This document shows positions 1 through 7,870 of a stretch of 64,000 nucleotides of DNA, piece after piece. The position numbers were made by a program, and so were the translations under genes. The stretch is from Nitrospirota bacterium. GTDB lineage: Bacteria; Nitrospirota; Nitrospiria; Nitrospirales; Nitrospiraceae. The stretch is taken from NCBI GenBank assembly GCA_020027965.1, contig JAHRHE010000004.1:1-64000 (forward strand), read 5' to 3'. Each line of letters starts with the position of its first letter. The stretch's first letter is position 1. The notes under the pieces are model-generated. The model was not told where the DNA came from. It made no database searches and saw only the letters and a list, made by a program, of their open reading frames with translations.

Positions 1-99
1 ACCCTGGACCGGTCGTTCCTGACCGCGCGAGTGGGCCGCCTCCTGCCGGCCAAGCAACGAGAAGTCGACGCCGGCCTGCGTCTCGTTATGGCACTCTAA
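1..99 (+). CDS. PemK/MazF-family toxin, C-terminal fragment (runs off window)
   Basis: Frame 1 is open from the first base to a TAA at 97-99 and gives 32 residues with the pattern LDRSFLTARVGRLLPAKQ, then a helix ending LRLVMAL. This resembles the C-terminal helix of PemK/MazF endoribonuclease toxins, where an R-x-G-R-L segment is followed by a final helix built on a (V/L)xxALRxxLGL pattern. The start and catalytic part lie outside the window. The toxin-antitoxin genes further along fit a TA-rich border. The call rests on about 30 residues only. Confidence 0.6.
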   Translation, partial: TLDRSFLTARVGRLLPAKQREVDAGLRLVMAL

Positions 100-395
100 A
101 GGAGTCGTGTGGTGCTGGGGTTCGACTAAGCGAGCCCGGTGTTACCCGCCTTCGCAGAAATGGAACACAAAAGATGCCAGGCTGGTGTTCGGAGCGGATG
201 GAGAACATGTGCCAGGAGTCGCTTCTACCTTGAACGGCAAGGCATTGATCCCTACCATTGACAGGACCATCCCTACACAGTAGCCTGGCCCCATTATTTC
301 CCTGTCCCCATGACTTCCATTCGAACGGCGCGTAGCGGGCGGCTGACCTTGCGTGCGGAGCGCTCGATCATCTGAGGAACAGGAGGATACACCTC
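100..395. other. Intergenic stretch, no gene seen
   Basis: About 296 bases separate the toxin tail from the next gene. A TTGACA lies at 258-263, but the hexamer 17 bases later (TAGCCT) is a poor -10, so a promoter is only possible. A strong Shine-Dalgarno sequence, AGGAGG, lies at 381-386 and belongs to the next gene. No ORF with protein-like composition or RNA gene is visible. Confidence 0.5.
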
Positions 396-1433
396 ATGCG
401 TTGGCTCGTCTCGGTTGCCTTGTGCGGCTGGCTCGGCGCGGTGTCGATCGGGATCGCTCAGCCGGCAGACCTACCGGCCTCAGGCGGACCGACCCCGGGC
501 GTCCGGTTAGGGACTGCCATTACGCCGAAGAATTTCCCTGCCTCTTCGATGACCGATATCGATGAGGCCTTCCAACTCGCCAAGGGCATCGGCGATCACA
601 CCGTGTTCATCTACCAGTGGAAGGACCTGAACCCGGTGGTAGCCAAGCTCATGATCGAGAAATCCAGACAGGCCGGATTGGTTCCGATTGTCGGCCTGAG
701 CCCGACCACGCTGGACCAGGACCGCAAGGAGCTGGACCTGCCGTTCCTTGTCCGCCTGCTGGCCGGCCCCAATCCGTCGTTCGCGAATCCCATCGTCAGG
801 GAGGCATTCAAAGACGCGGCGAGAGAACTGGCTCGCTTACAACCGCCCTACCTGTGCCTGGCGACCGAGATTAATTTTCTCGCCATTCACCGCCTGCCCG
901 AGTACCTGCACTTTGCCAGCCTCTATAAGGAAGCCTACCAGGAGGTGAAGCGGATCTCCCCGGGCACGAAGGTGTTCGTGACCTTTCAATGGGAGTGGGT
1001 GCGCATCCTGGACGCCAAGGAGCTTGACAAGATCCAAGAGCATAGCCGAGTGATTGACATTTTCCGGCCTGCGCTGGACGTCGTGGGCTTTACGACCTAT
1101 CCCTCCCCGTTCCATGGAACCCCGGCAGAACTGCCGCCTGACTATTATGCCTGGATGTACCACCACATCAGCAACGCGGATGACGTGCTGTTCATGGAGG
1201 TCGGCTGGCCCACGTCGGGGACTGGCAGCGACGCCGAACAGGTCGCGTACATTCAACGATTGCCGGCGCTGTTGACGGGCATCAACGTGAAGGTGGTGGC
1301 GTGGGCGCTGCTGCATGACGTGGGGGTGGCGGCCTTCGGCGCCGATCTCAATACCGTCGGTCTGCTGACCCGAACCGGTGAACGAAAGCCGGGATACGGA
1401 ACCTTCCGAGCGTGGAGGGACGCCATCCGATGA
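396..1433 (+). CDS. Secreted glycosidase-like (GH-A TIM-barrel type) protein
   Basis: The product is 345 aa with a signal peptide (hydrophobic residues about 4-20, then AQPA) and is probably periplasmic or exported. AGGAGG nine bases before the ATG supports the start. The rest reads as one TIM barrel: a strand ending in ATEIN (Glu159) and a later strand ending in MEVGWP (Glu268). In clan GH-A glycosidases the acid/base sits after strand 4 and the nucleophile on strand 7, so these are candidate catalytic residues. There is no conserved Asn directly before Glu159 as in classical NEP motifs, so the substrate and even activity are uncertain. It is flanked by TA genes and is probably monocistronic. 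Confidence 0.55.
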   Translation: MRWLVSVALCGWLGAVSIGIAQPADLPASGGPTPGVRLGTAITPKNFPASSMTDIDEAFQLAKGIGDHTVFIYQWKDLNPVVAKLMIEKSRQAGLVPIVGLSPTTLDQDRKELDLPFLVRLLAGPNPSFANPIVREAFKDAARELARLQPPYLCLATEINFLAIHRLPEYLHFASLYKEAYQEVKRISPGTKVFVTFQWEWVRILDAKELDKIQEHSRVIDIFRPALDVVGFTTYPSPFHGTPAELPPDYYAWMYHHISNADDVLFMEVGWPTSGTGSDAEQVAYIQRLPALLTGINVKVVAWALLHDVGVAAFGADLNTVGLLTRTGERKPGYGTFRAWRDAIR

Positions 1434-1499
1434 GCTATCACGGCTCAAGGAGAACAAGGTGCCAGGATCCTTTTCAGCGTTCAGGCGTCTTTTCCAGGG

Positions 1500-1910
1500 T
1501 CATTCCGGCGGGAGCACGACGAGCTCCGAATGCTTGGCAATGTGCAGGAAGTCCCGATCCGCGGTTAGGAGGGGGTACCCGTGCTCGATGCAGGCCGCCG
1601 CGATCAGACAGTCGATGGCCCCGGCCTGGATACCCTTTGAACGACAGCGCTGCCGTAATGCTGCGGCGGCCACATAGGTCCCTCGTTCGAGGGGCATCAA
1701 CGGAAACGGGTCAAGGAGACGGACCAGCCAGTCAACATCCTTCTTACTGCGCAGGCCATCAAGGAGCTCCTGAAGAATATTGCCTGTGAGAAAGATCCCG
1801 TCATCTGCTTCGATGTGGGCACGAAACGCTCGGACGTACGGATGGTTCTCGTCCACCAGTGGGCGTCGCAGTACCAAGGACCAGACCGAGGTATCAACGA
1901 CGAGGTTCAC
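1500..1910 (-). CDS. vapC: VapC-type PIN-domain ribonuclease toxin
   Basis: This 136-aa protein has the layout of a VapC toxin: VVDTSVW at the N terminus (Asp6), Glu48 in LQELLDG, Asp100 in GAIDCLIAA and TADRDF at 117-121. These acidic residues make the Mg-dependent active site of PIN nucleases. Its start overlaps the end of the upstream antitoxin gene by 17 bases, as in coupled vapBC operons. VapC toxins typically cleave tRNA or rRNA when the antitoxin is lost; the target here cannot be told from sequence. Confidence 0.93.
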   Translation of the reverse strand: MNLVVDTSVWSLVLRRPLVDENHPYVRAFRAHIEADDGIFLTGNILQELLDGLRSKKDVDWLVRLLDPFPLMPLERGTYVAAAALRQRCRSKGIQAGAIDCLIAAACIEHGYPLLTADRDFLHIAKHSELVVLPPE

Positions 1911-2106
1911 GCCCGAGCCGGTCTTGTTTGTATTGCCAGTCCTCTCGGAAGCGGAACGTCCCGAGAGCCCTCATGACCTTGCGTTGGCGCCTGCGTAAGA
2001 TAAACTCCTCCAACGCCTTGGTGACGGTGTCCTTTTTTGTCCGGAGCTTCCCGACCCGCTTCGCTTCCTGCAGCAGCTTGTCATCGATGGCTAAGTTCGT
2101 TGCCAT
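1894..2106 (-). CDS. vapB: VapB-type antitoxin
   Basis: The 70-aa protein starts MATNLAIDDKLLQEA and continues with KKDTVTKALEEFILRRRQRK. That is the pattern of ribbon-helix-helix type VapB antitoxins (DUF2191 group), in which the N-terminal strand binds DNA and the C-terminal tail binds the toxin. GGAGAGG precedes the ATG. A TGTGTA inverted repeat just upstream (2117-2133) is a likely autoregulatory operator. It is the first gene of a two-gene operon with the PIN toxin. Confidence 0.9.
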   Translation of the reverse strand: MATNLAIDDKLLQEAKRVGKLRTKKDTVTKALEEFILRRRQRKVMRALGTFRFREDWQYKQDRLGREPRR

Positions 2107-2116
2107 ATCCTCTCCG

Positions 2117-2164
2117 TGTGTAGACGTTACACATAGGTTACTCCCCTGCCTCAGATGAAGTCAA
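2117..2164 (-). promoter_or_regulatory. vapBC promoter with inverted-repeat operator
   Basis: On the minus strand a -35 TTGACT (2159-2164) and a -10 TAACCT (2135-2140) are 18 bases apart. Transcription would start near 2128. A perfect inverted repeat, TGTGTA (2117-2122) and TACACA (2128-2133) around a 5-base centre, covers that start point 11 bases before the vapB ATG. This is where a VapBC complex would bind to repress its own operon. The hexamers are only moderately good; the repeat itself is clear. Confidence 0.55.
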
Positions 2165-2401
2165 ATGTATCCTTGGTGCAGGATGGCATTCGGCGACAGG
2201 AAGGGGTCTATCACTTTTGTGCGGTGGCCCAGGGGCACGCGACCGTGCTCCCGAAGAGCCTACGCTACCTCAGCCGATTGCAGGTCGAGCCGGCCAATCT
2301 CTCTCTGCTCAACGATGCTCTACCATCCGCGAAACCCGGACCAGCTCATGCTCTCAATCATGCATTCTCCTCACTGTTAATCTGACCACATTTCTGGCTT
2401 G
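2165..2401. other. Intergenic stretch between two TA loci, no gene seen
   Basis: The space between vapB and the next toxin gene totals about 320 bases. Apart from the promoters at its two ends it holds no ORF with recognisable protein features, no hairpin-plus-T-run and no repeat that I can support. Confidence 0.5.
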
Positions 2402-2406
2402 AATTC

Positions 2407-2415
2407 TGCTATACT
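2407..2415 (+). promoter_or_regulatory. Extended -10 promoter of the RelE-like toxin gene
   Basis: TG at 2407-2408, one base, then TATACT at 2410-2415 forms an extended -10 element. No good -35 is visible, as is common for extended -10 promoters. The expected start site near 2422 leaves a leader of about 5 bases before the ATG at 2427, so translation would be close to leaderless. No Shine-Dalgarno sequence is present. Confidence 0.55.
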
Positions 2416-2426
2416 CTCAACCTTAG

Positions 2427-2744
2427 ATGTCCTATCGGATTGAATTCGTCAGCGCCGCGACAAACGACCTGCGTGCATTACGAAAGAGTGATCGCGTCAA
2501 AGTGCTGCACAGGATTGAACGACACCTGGGGCACCAGCCGACGCGACAGAGCAAGAGCCGCATTAAAGCATTGCGACCCGGGACCTACCCGCCCTATCGT
2601 TTACGGGTGGACGAGTTCCGTGTCTATTACGATGTTAAGGAGCCCGAGCGGTTGGTCATTGTGTTTGGAGTTGTGCTGAAGACACGATCAGCGGCCTGGC
2701 TCACCCAATCAACGACGGAACGCTGGAAGGGAGATGAGCCATGA
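2427..2744 (+). CDS. RelE/ParE-superfamily toxin
   Basis: The 105-aa product begins MSYRIEFVSAATNDLRAL and continues with RIKALRPGTYPPYRLRVDEFRVYYDV. This is the RelE/ParE fold: an N-terminal strand and two helices, then a sheet with the Arg/Tyr-rich core LR-(x)n-YRLRV-(x)n-RVYYDV. Family members cleave mRNA on the ribosome (RelE) or inhibit gyrase (ParE); which applies is not clear. The stop overlaps the next start as ATGA, so toxin precedes antitoxin, the reverse of the commonest TA order (but known for HigBA-type systems). Confidence 0.85.
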   Translation: MSYRIEFVSAATNDLRALRKSDRVKVLHRIERHLGHQPTRQSKSRIKALRPGTYPPYRLRVDEFRVYYDVKEPERLVIVFGVVLKTRSAAWLTQSTTERWKGDEP

Positions 2745-3022
2745 AAGTGGTACCACTGAACGAGGTCAAGAATCGTCTGTCCGCCTATTTAAAGATGGCC
2801 AAGAGGGAGGACATCGTGGTCACCAAAAATGGGCGAGCCACCGCAGTGTTGCACGGAGTCACCGATGAGGACTTGGAGGACTTCCTGTTTGAGTCTGATC
2901 CGAAGTTCATCGCTCGCATTGAATCGCTCCGGCGGCAGTACCGGCGGGAAGGTGGCACTGCGATCCAGGACGTCCGCAGGGAATTGGGGTTGACACGTCG
3001 ATCACCTCGCAAAAAGAAATAG
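2741..3022 (+). CDS. Phd/YefM-family antitoxin
   Basis: This 93-aa protein has the Phd/YefM N-terminal pattern VPLNEVKNRLSAYLKMAKRE, then DIVVTKNGRATAVLHGVTDEDLEDFL. Family members bind their operon promoter through this domain and neutralise the toxin with the C-terminal tail. The ATG overlaps the toxin stop (ATGA), so translation is probably coupled. The tail is basic (RRSPRKKK). The partner is RelE-like, a usual pairing for YefM-type antitoxins. Confidence 0.85.
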   Translation: MKVVPLNEVKNRLSAYLKMAKREDIVVTKNGRATAVLHGVTDEDLEDFLFESDPKFIARIESLRRQYRREGGTAIQDVRRELGLTRRSPRKKK

Positions 3023-3086
3023 CACCGGAGCGTGACATTGCCAGCCAGGAGTGGTAAAAGAGCCGGACGGGAGGATTCGACTCCTC

Positions 3087-3578
3087 ATGAAGACACGGTG
3101 CGAGCAATGCGGCGCAGATTTCGTGCAACGGATCAGACCGGACGGGGTCCTCGAACGGCTGGCCTGCCTCTTGTTCATTTATCCCTTTCGCTGCCAGCTC
3201 TGCACGCACCGCTTCCGCGCCTTCCTGCCGAGCGCCGCCGTTCTTGGGCAGAAGGTGGACCGGCGCCAGTACGTGCGCTTCTCTGCCCGGTTCCCGGTCA
3301 CGTTTGCAGGCGAGACAGCACGGGGTCAAGGCACGGCGACCGATATTTCGATGGGGGGGTGCGCGCTGGAGTCAGACGCAACGCTCATGCCGAGCATGGT
3401 CCTGAAGTTGAAACTGCGCGTCTCTGAGCATGCGCTTCCGGTCGAGGTGGAGGCGGCGGTCGTGCGCTCCATTCGCTCCAAGATCGCCGGGCTGGAATTC
3501 GTGCGGTTCGCGCCTCAAGAGAAGTACCGCCTGAACCAATATGTCGCCGGGTTGGTGTTCACCCATCGCAAAGACTAG
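3087..3578 (+). CDS. PilZ-domain protein with N-terminal zinc ribbon
   Basis: I start this at ATG 3087 (163 aa), where MKTRCEQCG opens the protein and GGGAGG lies about 12 bases upstream; a GTG at 3051 is also in frame. The first 45 residues carry two CxxC pairs (CEQC and CQLC), a likely zinc ribbon. A PilZ domain follows, with RRQYVR (the RxxxR motif) and TDISMGG (the DxSxxG motif). These are the two cyclic-di-GMP contacts, so it is probably a c-di-GMP responsive adaptor. No enzyme or pilus gene is adjacent, so its output is unknown. Confidence 0.8.
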   Translation: MKTRCEQCGADFVQRIRPDGVLERLACLLFIYPFRCQLCTHRFRAFLPSAAVLGQKVDRRQYVRFSARFPVTFAGETARGQGTATDISMGGCALESDATLMPSMVLKLKLRVSEHALPVEVEAAVVRSIRSKIAGLEFVRFAPQEKYRLNQYVAGLVFTHRKD

Positions 3579-3611
3579 GCCAGAGACCCTCCGTTCGGCA
3601 CGCCTGCCATT

Positions 3612-4532
3612 TCACGATCCCCCTGTTCTGGCATCTTTACTCCGACGTAAGAGTACATCGAATTCGCAGACCCGCAGGTCTTCATCCGAGAAGCGTCTGA
3701 ACTCGTCGGACAACTTCTCCCTCGGAGTGGGCAACGCGTCCCATCTTTTCACTTCAAGCACATCTGCCACAAAACCTGCTCTGCTAAAGATGTCTATCAT
3801 TTCTGAGTACCTCAACCGGTTCGTGTAGAAGCCTGATCTCGCCATGACTGGCGACTCCCAGATTCGTTCCGAGAATCTCAGGTTGTTCAATGCATCGCAC
3901 AGATTATCTTTGAGATCCACCGTATGCGAGCAGACGCCCTCTGGACGCAGGATACGCCGCACTTCGCGCATGACGTCAACAAACTCGCCACGCCTGATGT
4001 GCTCAAGCACGTGATGTGACCAGACAAAATCAACTGATTCTTTCGGTAGCGCTCGAAGGGACGCCAGACCACCCGTCAAGTATTTAGCATTGCAACTCGC
4101 CAGCACCCCTTCCATAGTGATGGGCTCCGCAAGACGTGGCACAGCACATCCTTGCCCTGAGAGGTATGCCGCCATGCGTTTATATGTCTTCCCATCTTCC
4201 CGAGCGAACTGTCCGGTATCGACAAGGTAACTCGCCGTGGCCCCGAATGCGTATGCGATCATTGCTGAGCATATGGAGTCTCCCGGTCCGATCTCCAATA
4301 CCACACCACCCTCGTGCTCCCGTGCGCCGGCCGCCCTCGAAAAATGTTTCTCTACCACGGCGAAGGCATACTCAGGGTGATCCATGTCTCCGAGTCGAAA
4401 CAATCCCACCCGTCGCCAAAACCCGTAGTCCACAGGAAGGCGAGACAATACCAACTTTGCTCCGATCTTCACGTGCCACGGAACGCGTGCTGTGATGTAC
4501 CTAACACTCCGCATCGCAGTATTCAGATTCAT
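3612..4532 (-). CDS. SAM-dependent methyltransferase (class I), lower-GC gene
   Basis: The 306-aa protein has the class I methyltransferase motif VVLEIGPGDS near residue 78, a later acidic strand end (SVDFVWSHHVLEHIRRGEF) and an LRPEGV post-core segment. SVDFVWSHHVLEHI is typical of methyltransferase domain 11/23 proteins found in sugar and surface-glycan clusters. The substrate cannot be told. The gene is visibly richer in A+T than its neighbours and has no partner nearby, so recent acquisition is likely. It converges on the PilZ gene with only 33 bases between stops. Confidence 0.75.
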   Translation of the reverse strand: MNLNTAMRSVRYITARVPWHVKIGAKLVLSRLPVDYGFWRRVGLFRLGDMDHPEYAFAVVEKHFSRAAGAREHEGGVVLEIGPGDSICSAMIAYAFGATASYLVDTGQFAREDGKTYKRMAAYLSGQGCAVPRLAEPITMEGVLASCNAKYLTGGLASLRALPKESVDFVWSHHVLEHIRRGEFVDVMREVRRILRPEGVCSHTVDLKDNLCDALNNLRFSERIWESPVMARSGFYTNRLRYSEMIDIFSRAGFVADVLEVKRWDALPTPREKLSDEFRRFSDEDLRVCEFDVLLRRSKDARTGGS

Positions 4533-4627
4533 CGTTCAGATCTTCCGCTCACGGGATCCGCGCCAGAGCCAGAACGCCGGCTTGACCCGCGATGGTCAGA
4601 CCGAGGTCGCTCGCCTTCCACAGAAAG

Positions 4628-5338
4628 CTACGAGCGGATGAGGGTGCCGAAGGCGGCGAAGAGCTGGCCGGTGAGGTACTGAGTCGCGTGCGAATCACCC
4701 GACCCCTTCTTGCGCAGGAAGTCGTTGAGCACGCGCCCATCGCTGGTCCGGTGCGTGTTGGGCTTCCCTAAATTCATCCGATAGCGCTCAATCCCTCCCG
4801 AGACCCGGCTCACGAACACCACGGTGCCGTCGCTCTCAACCCGCTCCACCAGCCCCACGTGCGTGAGCGGATCGTTGAAGTGGCCGTCGCTGTTGAAATC
4901 CCAGGTGTTGTGAAAGAACACCAGGTCGCCGGGATGGACGGTTGGGCCATAATGGATTCGCCCGTGGCGCAGGACATGCCCATAGATGCGCCCGACGCCA
5001 TTGCCGCCATCCAACTCCCCCAGATCATCGTACAAATCAATTCCTTGCGTGACATACACGCCCCGGACGAGACCCGAGCAGTCGAAGGTAAAGCGCCGGC
5101 CGCCCACTTCGATTCGTGAGCTCCCGACGAATCCGACGGCTACCTGTACCAGCGCCTGTTGCTTGGATGTCTCCACGATGATGTCACAGCAGATTCGTCC
5201 CTCCGCCCCCCTGATGGGAAACACATCGTCACTCAGCTCATCTGATCGCGTGGCCGCCTGGTGCATGCTTGAGGGGGCAGCCATGGCGCAGGCCTGGAGT
5301 ACGACCGCGAACAGAACGGCCAGGAGACTGAACGCCAT
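4628..5338 (-). CDS. NlpC/P60-like cysteine peptidase lipoprotein
   Basis: Starting at ATG 5338 gives 236 aa with a lipoprotein signal ending VLQAC (Cys17); an earlier start at 5404 would add 22 residues before it. The domain has FTFDCSGLVRGVY (nucleophile Cys before Ser-Gly-Leu), GDLVFFHNT and DPLTHVGLVERV (His). That is the order of NlpC/P60 or CHAP-type cell-wall peptidases and amidases. It would be an anchored periplasmic enzyme acting on peptidoglycan. It is not in an operon with a recognisable cell-division gene. Confidence 0.7.
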   Translation of the reverse strand: MAFSLLAVLFAVVLQACAMAAPSSMHQAATRSDELSDDVFPIRGAEGRICCDIIVETSKQQALVQVAVGFVGSSRIEVGGRRFTFDCSGLVRGVYVTQGIDLYDDLGELDGGNGVGRIYGHVLRHGRIHYGPTVHPGDLVFFHNTWDFNSDGHFNDPLTHVGLVERVESDGTVVFVSRVSGGIERYRMNLGKPNTHRTSDGRVLNDFLRKKGSGDSHATQYLTGQLFAAFGTLIRS

Positions 5339-5492
5339 CGTGGAGTAGGCGTTAGATGACGCAATCACGACACGCCAGTATATCGCTTGGTATACATTCG
5401 GCACAACCAGCGGACATTCCGAGCCTGGTGTAGAGTCGGCTCACACTTGCGGCGTCGCAGCTCGCCGGTTCGGTAAGATCCTCCTGCCTAGC

Positions 5493-5520
5493 TGGACAGA
5501 CTCACGCATCCGGGTATAAT
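5493..5520 (+). promoter_or_regulatory. Sigma-70 type promoter of thiD
   Basis: TGGACA (5493-5498) and a perfect TATAAT (5515-5520) are 16 bases apart. The start site would be near 5527, before both candidate thiD starts. No TPP riboswitch elements lie between promoter and gene, so thiamine control by that route is not indicated. Confidence 0.75.
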
Positions 5521-5612
5521 GTCCGCCAAGTAGTTTACCGTGAGGGGAAGCGCTGGCGATGCAGGCTCCGATGCCGGTCCGGACCGGCACCCTGCAGCGG
5601 AATGAAGCAACC

Positions 5613-6401
5613 ATGAAGCAGGTGCTCACGATTGCCGGGTCCGATTCCGGAGGCGGCGCTGGCATCCAGGCGGACCTCAAGGCCATGTCGGCCAACGGGG
5701 TGTTCGGAATGTCCGTGATCACTTCGATCACGGCCCAGAACACGAAGGACGTCACCGCCGTCTATGACCTCCCGGTTTCAGTCATTGAGGCGCAACTCGA
5801 CGCCATCTTCGATGACTTCGAGGTGACCGCGGTCAAGACCGGCATGCTGTCTTCGGCTGCAATCGTAGACGCCGTTAGTAGAAAACTGCTACAGTATAAA
5901 GCCTCGACCCTGGTCGTGGATCCCGTAATGGTCGCCAAGAGCGGGCATGCACTCTTGCAGCCCGACGCGGTGGAGAGGGTCAAGGCAGCGTTGATTCCGC
6001 TCGCGCTCCTGGTCACGCCGAATCTTCACGAGGCCGAACGATTGTCCGGCCTTCAGATCAAATCGCTGGCCGATGCCAGGGCGGCGGCCAAGGTCATCCA
6101 TAAGCTCGGCTGCCGGCACGTCTTGGTCAAGGGCGGGCATCTGCTCGCGGAGAAGGGGACTGATTTGCTGTACGACGGCCGATTTTTCACCGTGTACAAG
6201 GGCGAGTTCATCGACACGCCCCATACACATGGAACCGGCTGCACTTACGCTTCCGCGATCGCAGCTCAACTGGCAAAAGGCAAGCTACTTCCTGAGGCTG
6301 TCCAAGCAGCCAAGACCTACATCACCGAAGCGATCCGCCACCATCTCGCGATCGGCCACGGCAAGGGCCCCACAAACCCTTTCTATTTCTTGCCCGAATG
6401 A
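5613..6401 (+). CDS. thiD: Hydroxymethylpyrimidine/phosphomethylpyrimidine kinase
   Basis: ThiD phosphorylates HMP and then HMP-P to make HMP-PP for thiamine synthesis in the cytoplasm. The protein opens with [18 protein letters not shown] and carries [47 protein letters not shown] and [10 protein letters not shown], the full ribokinase-fold set with the GTGC anion hole. From 5613 it is 262 aa, the normal length. An in-frame ATG at 5559 has a better ribosome site (GAGGGG) but adds 18 residues not typical of the family. It is followed after 10 bases by a membrane-protein gene. Confidence 0.95.
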   Translation: MKQVLTIAGSDSGGGAGIQADLKAMSANGVFGMSVITSITAQNTKDVTAVYDLPVSVIEAQLDAIFDDFEVTAVKTGMLSSAAIVDAVSRKLLQYKASTLVVDPVMVAKSGHALLQPDAVERVKAALIPLALLVTPNLHEAERLSGLQIKSLADARAAAKVIHKLGCRHVLVKGGHLLAEKGTDLLYDGRFFTVYKGEFIDTPHTHGTGCTYASAIAAQLAKGKLLPEAVQAAKTYITEAIRHHLAIGHGKGPTNPFYFLPE

Positions 6402-6411
6402 GGGAGCGACC

Positions 6412-7704
6412 ATGACACGTTTGCAGTTTCGTCCCGCACTGTTCCTGCTCACCGGCCTTTTCTGGCTCCTGCTGGCCTCGGCGGTTGGCCTGGTGCTCTT
6501 TCTGGCGATCCTACGGGGTGTGCCGACTTCCCAGGCGGCAGCCCTGGTTCACGCGCATGGCGCGATGGTCGGAGGAGTCGCTCAGATCGCCCTGGGTGCC
6601 CTGATCGCCTTCCTCCCATCCTTTTTCAGGATGGGGCAGGGCCGCTCGGACTCCCATCCAGTGCTGTTCACGGCGATCAACGCCGGCGCGGTCGGGATTG
6701 CGGCCGGATTCGGCTTCGGACAGTACCTGCTGGTCTCCGCGTCGGGTTTGCTCGTCCTCTTCGCCTTCCTTTCCCTGTGCCGCGATGCACTCGGCAGCCT
6801 GCGACCGATCCTGGCCGCCCCCCCGCTCGATCTGTGGCTCTATGGCCTCGCAGGGCTCGCCCTCCTGGCCGGGCTCCTGGTCGGAGAGGCGATGGCCCTT
6901 CGGGCGGTCCCGCAGATGATGATCGGTCATATGCGGCTCGCCCACATGCACTTCATCCTGCAAGGATTCCTGACTCTGGCCATCGTGGGGGCCATGCATA
7001 CCGTGTTTCCCGCCATGCTCAGGGGAGCTCTATACAGTGACTCAATGGCTCGGATGACGTTCGTATTACTCCCGGGTGGCATTCTCGCGCTGATCGGCGG
7101 CTTCCTGTCGTCCCAACTCTGGATCGAGATCGGCGGAGGCCTGGCCATGCTGACCGCCTCGGCGCTGTATGGTTCCAACATCGCCCAGACCTGGATCAGC
7201 GCGGGGAAACCCCGAACCGCAGCGTTGGATCATCTCCTGATGGCCACCTTCTTTCTTGTGGTGACCATGGGCGGCGGCCTTCTGGTGGCAGCCAACGCCC
7301 TCTGGGACCCTCCGAAGATTCCCTTCGGCAAGCTCCATCTCGTGGCCTACACGCATTTGGCGTTTTTGGGCTTCATTCTCCAAACCATCTTTGGCGCCCT
7401 GTCGCATTACTTGCCGAGCATGCTGGCGGACGAACGGACCACCAGCCATAAGAAGCGCGAGCCGTACCTGGCCGAGCTGACCGGCATCGTCGAGCGATGG
7501 CGCTCGATCCAGGTGGGCGCGTTCAACCTGGGGACGATCGGGTTGTCACTGGTCGCAGCGCTGGTGTGGCAGTTCAGCCTGAATTCGCTGCCCGTTCAGA
7601 CCGCCGCCTGGCTCAGCGCCGGCCTGCTGCTACTCGGGCTCGGCCTCTTCGGAATGAAAGCGGTCTTGCTCGTAATCAGCCAGCCCACGGGGGAGCCCGA
7701 TTGA
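6412..7704 (+). CDS. Polytopic membrane protein, haem-copper oxidase subunit I/NnrS-like
   Basis: The 430-aa protein starts at ATG 6412 behind GAGGGAGC and is almost all membrane, with about twelve hydrophobic segments. Histidine pairs recur at segment ends: HAHGAMVGG near 47, GHMRLAHMHFILQG near 175 and HLVAYTHLAFLGF near 315. Such spacing is seen in cbb3-type oxidase subunit I and in NnrS-like haem or copper membrane proteins. No oxidase subunit II or III is next to it, so I do not call it a terminal oxidase. It follows thiD by 10 bases, probably by co-transcription only. Confidence 0.5.
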   Translation: MTRLQFRPALFLLTGLFWLLLASAVGLVLFLAILRGVPTSQAAALVHAHGAMVGGVAQIALGALIAFLPSFFRMGQGRSDSHPVLFTAINAGAVGIAAGFGFGQYLLVSASGLLVLFAFLSLCRDALGSLRPILAAPPLDLWLYGLAGLALLAGLLVGEAMALRAVPQMMIGHMRLAHMHFILQGFLTLAIVGAMHTVFPAMLRGALYSDSMARMTFVLLPGGILALIGGFLSSQLWIEIGGGLAMLTASALYGSNIAQTWISAGKPRTAALDHLLMATFFLVVTMGGGLLVAANALWDPPKIPFGKLHLVAYTHLAFLGFILQTIFGALSHYLPSMLADERTTSHKKREPYLAELTGIVERWRSIQVGAFNLGTIGLSLVAALVWQFSLNSLPVQTAAWLSAGLLLLGLGLFGMKAVLLVISQPTGEPD

Positions 7705-7870
7705 GCGTTCTCACATAATGATTGCTTATTCCGGGAGAATGATCAAAAATTAGCCCGATCCTGAAACCAAGCGATTCGGCTCGCCTGTGCGAAATCGCAT
7801 GAGATGATCGGTCGGGTGCTCAGTCTCTTGGACCCCGACAGCAAGCGATCTCACGAAGAAAGGGGGATGC

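Noticed and set aside
837-1457. 206-codon minus-strand frame over the glycosidase-like gene
   Set aside because: Fully antisense to a gene with signal peptide and strong ribosome site; His/Arg-rich shadow.
5521-5612. TPP riboswitch ahead of thiD
   Set aside because: The leader after the promoter is under 90 bases and lacks the conserved CTGAGA and partner elements of the TPP aptamer.
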